Position numbers and translations under genes: made by a program. The notes below the pieces were generated by a model that was not told the DNA's origin, did not search any database, and saw nothing but the letters and a program-made list of their open reading frames with translations. Below, one piece after another: positions 12,034 through 14,358 of a stretch of 14,358 bases of DNA. How positions within the stretch are numbered: the first letter of the stretch is position 1; every line of letters begins with the position of its first letter. The stretch is from an uncultured Alistipes sp. (GTDB lineage: Bacteria > Bacteroidota > Bacteroidia > Bacteroidales > Rikenellaceae). Location of the stretch: positions 1 to 14,358 of the forward strand of contig CATKXN010000063.1 of assembly GCA_949840605.1 (NCBI GenBank), written 5' to 3'.

Positions 12034-13062
12034 TTATTGAAACAGTGAAGGGAAGAAGATCGAGAAGAGCAGGATCACAAGACCCGCGGCGAGCGTCGCC
12101 AGGGTGCGGCCGTCGCAGCCTTTCCACTCCTTGAGCAGGATGCCCCAGACGTTCGAAAAGATGACGTTGAGCGACATCAGGATGCTCCACGAGAAGGCCA
12201 GGATGACGGGCGACCCGGTGAGGAAGCTCTTGCCCATCTCCAGCCCGAAGAACTGCGAGTACCACAGCACGCCGGCCAGGGCGCAGAACAGCAGGTTGTT
12301 GGCCAGCACCGGACCCGGCACGCCGAAATATTCCCCGGCGGTGCGGTTGCGGACGTTCTGCCAGATGCAGTAGGCGGCGTTGGTCGCGAATCCGCCCAGC
12401 GTGACGAGCAGAATGACCGGAAGCCCCGCGTAGAGCGGATCGACGCCCTGCGCCGCGGCCGCGGCCTTGATCGGGGCCCCGGCGTCGAGACCCAGAGCGA
12501 AGCAGGCGCTCATCACGCCGGCCAGCAGGGCCACGGCGAGGCCCTTGGTCAGCGCGAAGTCCTTGATGGCGGCGCGTTTCTCCTCCTCGGTCATGTTCCG
12601 CGCGCGCAGCGACCCGGCGTAGCCGATCACGGCGATGCCGGCGAGAGTCACCGAGACGCCCAGCAGCAGGACGAGCCCCTGTCCGTGCAGGAGGTCCGTG
12701 CCGGCGAACAGAGCTGGAAGGAGCGTTCCGAAGGCCGAGCAGGTGCCCAGCGAGATCGACTGCCCGAGCGCCACCCCGAGGTAGCGCATCGAGAGTCCGA
12801 ACGTGAGGCCGCCGACGCCCCAAAGGGCTCCGTATACGACGGCCCGGAGTGCGCCGCCCTCACCCAGCAGGGTGAAGAGCGAGCCGCCCTCGGGCACGGC
12901 GGTCAGGGCCCCCAGCAGCGGGAAGACCAGCCACGCGAAAATTCCCTGCACGAGCCAGAAACTTTCCCAGCTCCACTCCCTGACCTTCTTGATCGGGACG
13001 TAGGAGCTCGACTGTCCGAAGCTGCCGACGGCGATGATCAGCAATCCGATGAGTATCTCCAT
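12034..13062 (-). CDS. rhaT: L-rhamnose permease RhaT
   Basis: Inner-membrane L-rhamnose:proton symporter of the RhaT family (drug/metabolite transporter superfamily), 342 aa. The whole protein is hydrophobic with about ten predicted membrane segments. Recognisable stretches are SFGQSSSYVPIKKVREWSWE (14-33) at the N terminus, GALWGVGGLTFGLSMRYLGV (78-97) and ALGQSISLGTCSAFGTLLPAL (98-118). A charged cytoplasmic loop follows around 150-170 (RARNMTEEEKRAAIKDFALTK with a few residues either side), as in E. coli RhaT. Its start lies 3 nt after the rhaA stop codon and it ends 9 nt before rhaD, so it is firmly inside the operon. It imports the substrate for rhaA. Confidence 0.95.
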   Translation of the reverse strand: MEILIGLLIIAVGSFGQSSSYVPIKKVREWSWESFWLVQGIFAWLVFPLLGALTAVPEGGSLFTLLGEGGALRAVVYGALWGVGGLTFGLSMRYLGVALGQSISLGTCSAFGTLLPALFAGTDLLHGQGLVLLLGVSVTLAGIAVIGYAGSLRARNMTEEEKRAAIKDFALTKGLAVALLAGVMSACFALGLDAGAPIKAAAAAQGVDPLYAGLPVILLVTLGGFATNAAYCIWQNVRNRTAGEYFGVPGPVLANNLLFCALAGVLWYSQFFGLEMGKSFLTGSPVILAFSWSILMSLNVIFSNVWGILLKEWKGCDGRTLATLAAGLVILLFSIFFPSLFQ

Positions 13063-13065
13063 GAC

Positions 13066-14322
13066 TTATGCGCGTTTCGAGGTGACCTCGCGTTCGTATT
13101 GCTGAATCTCGGCGATGAACTCCTCGCCGACGGGCACGTCGTTTCTGAGGCAGAACATGTCCCACACGGCGTTCCAGGGCAGCGACTTCGACTCTTCGAG
13201 CAGGGCCAGGCGTTCGAAGCCCTGTCCGCCGGCCTCGTACTTGCGCAGCGTGGCCAGCGGTTCCAGCAGAGCCTGCATCAGGCACTTCTGCGTGGCGCGC
13301 GAACCGATGACATAGGCGCCGATGCGGTTGATCGAGGCGTCGAAATAGTCCAGACCGATGTGCACGCGGCCGAGGGCGTCGCAGCGCACGATCTCCTTCA
13401 TGAGTTCCAGCGTCTCGTCGTTCATGATGGTCACGTGGTCCGAGTCCCAGCGCACGGGGCGCGAGACGTGCAGCATCACCTCGGGGGTGAACAGCAGCAG
13501 CGACGAGAGCTTGTCGGCGACGACCTCCGTGGGGTGGAAGTGGCCCGTGTCGAGCGTGACGATCTTGCCGCGCGAGGTGCCGTAGCCGATGTAGAAGTCG
13601 TTCGAACCGACGGTGTAGCTCTCCAGCCCGATGCCGAAGACCTTCGACTCGATGCAGTCCTTCATGTGGTCGTATTTCTGCTCGAAGATCTTGTCGAGCG
13701 AGTCGCAGAGCAGTTCCCGGTATTTCATGCGGTTGACCGTGAGGTCCTTCGACCCGTCGTGCACCCAGACGTTCATGATGCAGGGATCGCCCTGCGCCCG
13801 GCCCATCTCCTCGGCGATGGCGCGGCAGCGTTTGGTGTGCTCGATCCAGAAGCTGCGGATTTCGGGATCGGGGTTCGACAGCGAGAGGCTCCCGCTCTTG
13901 GGATGCGAGAACGACGTGGAGTTGAAGTCGAGCTTCATGTCGTGCTGCTTCGCCCAGTCGATCCAGCCCTGGAAATGTTTGGGCTCCACCCGGTCGCGGT
14001 CGACGAACCCGCCGCCGAACTCCCCGTAGATTTCGTGGAGGTTGAGGCGGTGTTTGCCGGGGATCATCGATTTGGCTTTGAGGATGTCGGCGCGCAGCTC
14101 CCCGATGTTGCGGGCCTTGCCGGGGTAGTTGCCCGTGGCCTGGATGCCGCCCGTGAGGTCGCCGCCTTGGTTCTCGAAGCCCGTCACGTCGTCCGCCTGC
14201 CAGCAGTGGAGCGAGAGGGATACGTTCTGTAAGGCGGCGAGTGCTGCTTCGGTGTCGATGCCCAGGTCGGCATAACGTGCTTTTGCGACCTCGTAGGCCT
14301 GCTGAATCTGTTCGGTTTTCAT
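13066..14322 (-). CDS. rhaA: L-rhamnose isomerase RhaA
   Basis: Metal-dependent isomerase that converts L-rhamnose to L-rhamnulose, the first intracellular step, 418 aa, the family's usual length. Motifs include LSLHCWQADDVTGFE (36-50), the substrate-region hallmark, RLNLHEIYGE (92-101), DFNSTSFSHPKSG (132-144), and the metal-binding set: Glu234 (GLESYTVGS), Asp258 (TLDTGHFHP), His285 (LHVSRPVRWDSDHV), Asp293 and Asp325 (GLDYFDAS). Spacing between these agrees with E. coli RhaA after a constant nine-residue offset from the second ligand on. The ATG at 14322 gives the expected N terminus. The 36 nt left before the window edge are AT-rich and show no complete promoter, so the operon start, and probably the kinase rhaB, lies further right. 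Confidence 0.97.
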   Translation of the reverse strand: MKTEQIQQAYEVAKARYADLGIDTEAALAALQNVSLSLHCWQADDVTGFENQGGDLTGGIQATGNYPGKARNIGELRADILKAKSMIPGKHRLNLHEIYGEFGGGFVDRDRVEPKHFQGWIDWAKQHDMKLDFNSTSFSHPKSGSLSLSNPDPEIRSFWIEHTKRCRAIAEEMGRAQGDPCIMNVWVHDGSKDLTVNRMKYRELLCDSLDKIFEQKYDHMKDCIESKVFGIGLESYTVGSNDFYIGYGTSRGKIVTLDTGHFHPTEVVADKLSSLLLFTPEVMLHVSRPVRWDSDHVTIMNDETLELMKEIVRCDALGRVHIGLDYFDASINRIGAYVIGSRATQKCLMQALLEPLATLRKYEAGGQGFERLALLEESKSLPWNAVWDMFCLRNDVPVGEEFIAEIQQYEREVTSKRA

Positions 14323-14358
14323 TTTTTCGTGGTGTTTTAAGTTATTTTTCTATTATGG

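Noticed and set aside
12685..14232. A 515-codon open frame on the plus strand opposite rhaT and rhaA
   Set aside because: Antisense shadow of two clear rhamnose genes; no motifs, and composition as in the other shadows.
1..14358. CRISPR arrays, tRNA or rRNA genes, insertion sequences, prophage or toxin-antitoxin genes
   Set aside because: Looked for on both strands. I found no regularly spaced repeats of the CRISPR kind, no cloverleaf candidates, no transposase or integrase motifs, and no small unexplained gene pairs.

Overview
The window looks like a chromosomal segment of a GC-rich gut member of the Bacteroidota. The evidence is GC-rich coding DNA with short AT-rich gaps, little sign of Shine-Dalgarno sequences, and several promoters of the Bacteroidota form TTG-N19/20-TAnnTTTG. 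An Alistipes-like (Rikenellaceae) origin is my inference from GC content and gene style; it is not proven by the window. There are ten complete genes and one partial gene, all with normal-looking reading frames. I see no insertion sequences, CRISPR arrays, tRNA or rRNA genes.

Left part (1-3918), glycerol phosphate metabolism. A partial GlpT transporter lies downstream of glpD (glycerol-3-phosphate dehydrogenase) on the minus strand. A DeoR/GlpR-type repressor gene is divergent from glpD. The glpD promoter carries a perfect 15-bp inverted repeat over its -33 box, the obvious candidate operator. A secreted glycerophosphodiester phosphodiesterase converges on glpR across a shared terminator. Together these would release glycerol 3-phosphate from phospholipid debris, import it and oxidise it.

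Middle part (3919-8337), housekeeping and regulation. A lone galactokinase gene (galK) on the plus strand ends at a 32-bp perfect palindrome terminator. Next comes a minus-strand pair in which a ROK-family repressor gene overlaps a GNAT acetyltransferase gene by one base. The repressor's promoter contains helically phased AT-rich repeats. Then comes fabD (malonyl-CoA:ACP transacylase), also on the minus strand.

B12 module (8338-9616). Divergent from fabD is a clear cobalamin riboswitch, then an unusually long 183-nt stretch to the start codon with terminator-like hairpins. It leads a single gene for a predicted surface lipoprotein resembling the DUF4465 family, closed by a strong terminator. 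No btuB or other known B12 gene accompanies it. This is the most interesting part of the window: a candidate stand-alone, vitamin-B12-controlled surface protein.

Right part (9634-14322), L-rhamnose catabolism, minus strand. The order is rhaA (isomerase), rhaT (permease), rhaD (rhamnulose-1-phosphate aldolase), then a lipoprotein glycoside hydrolase of clan GH-A type. Gaps are 3 to 9 nt, so this is one operon. The hydrolase as last gene suggests that rhamnose release and use are coupled. Any kinase gene (rhaB) would lie beyond the right edge.
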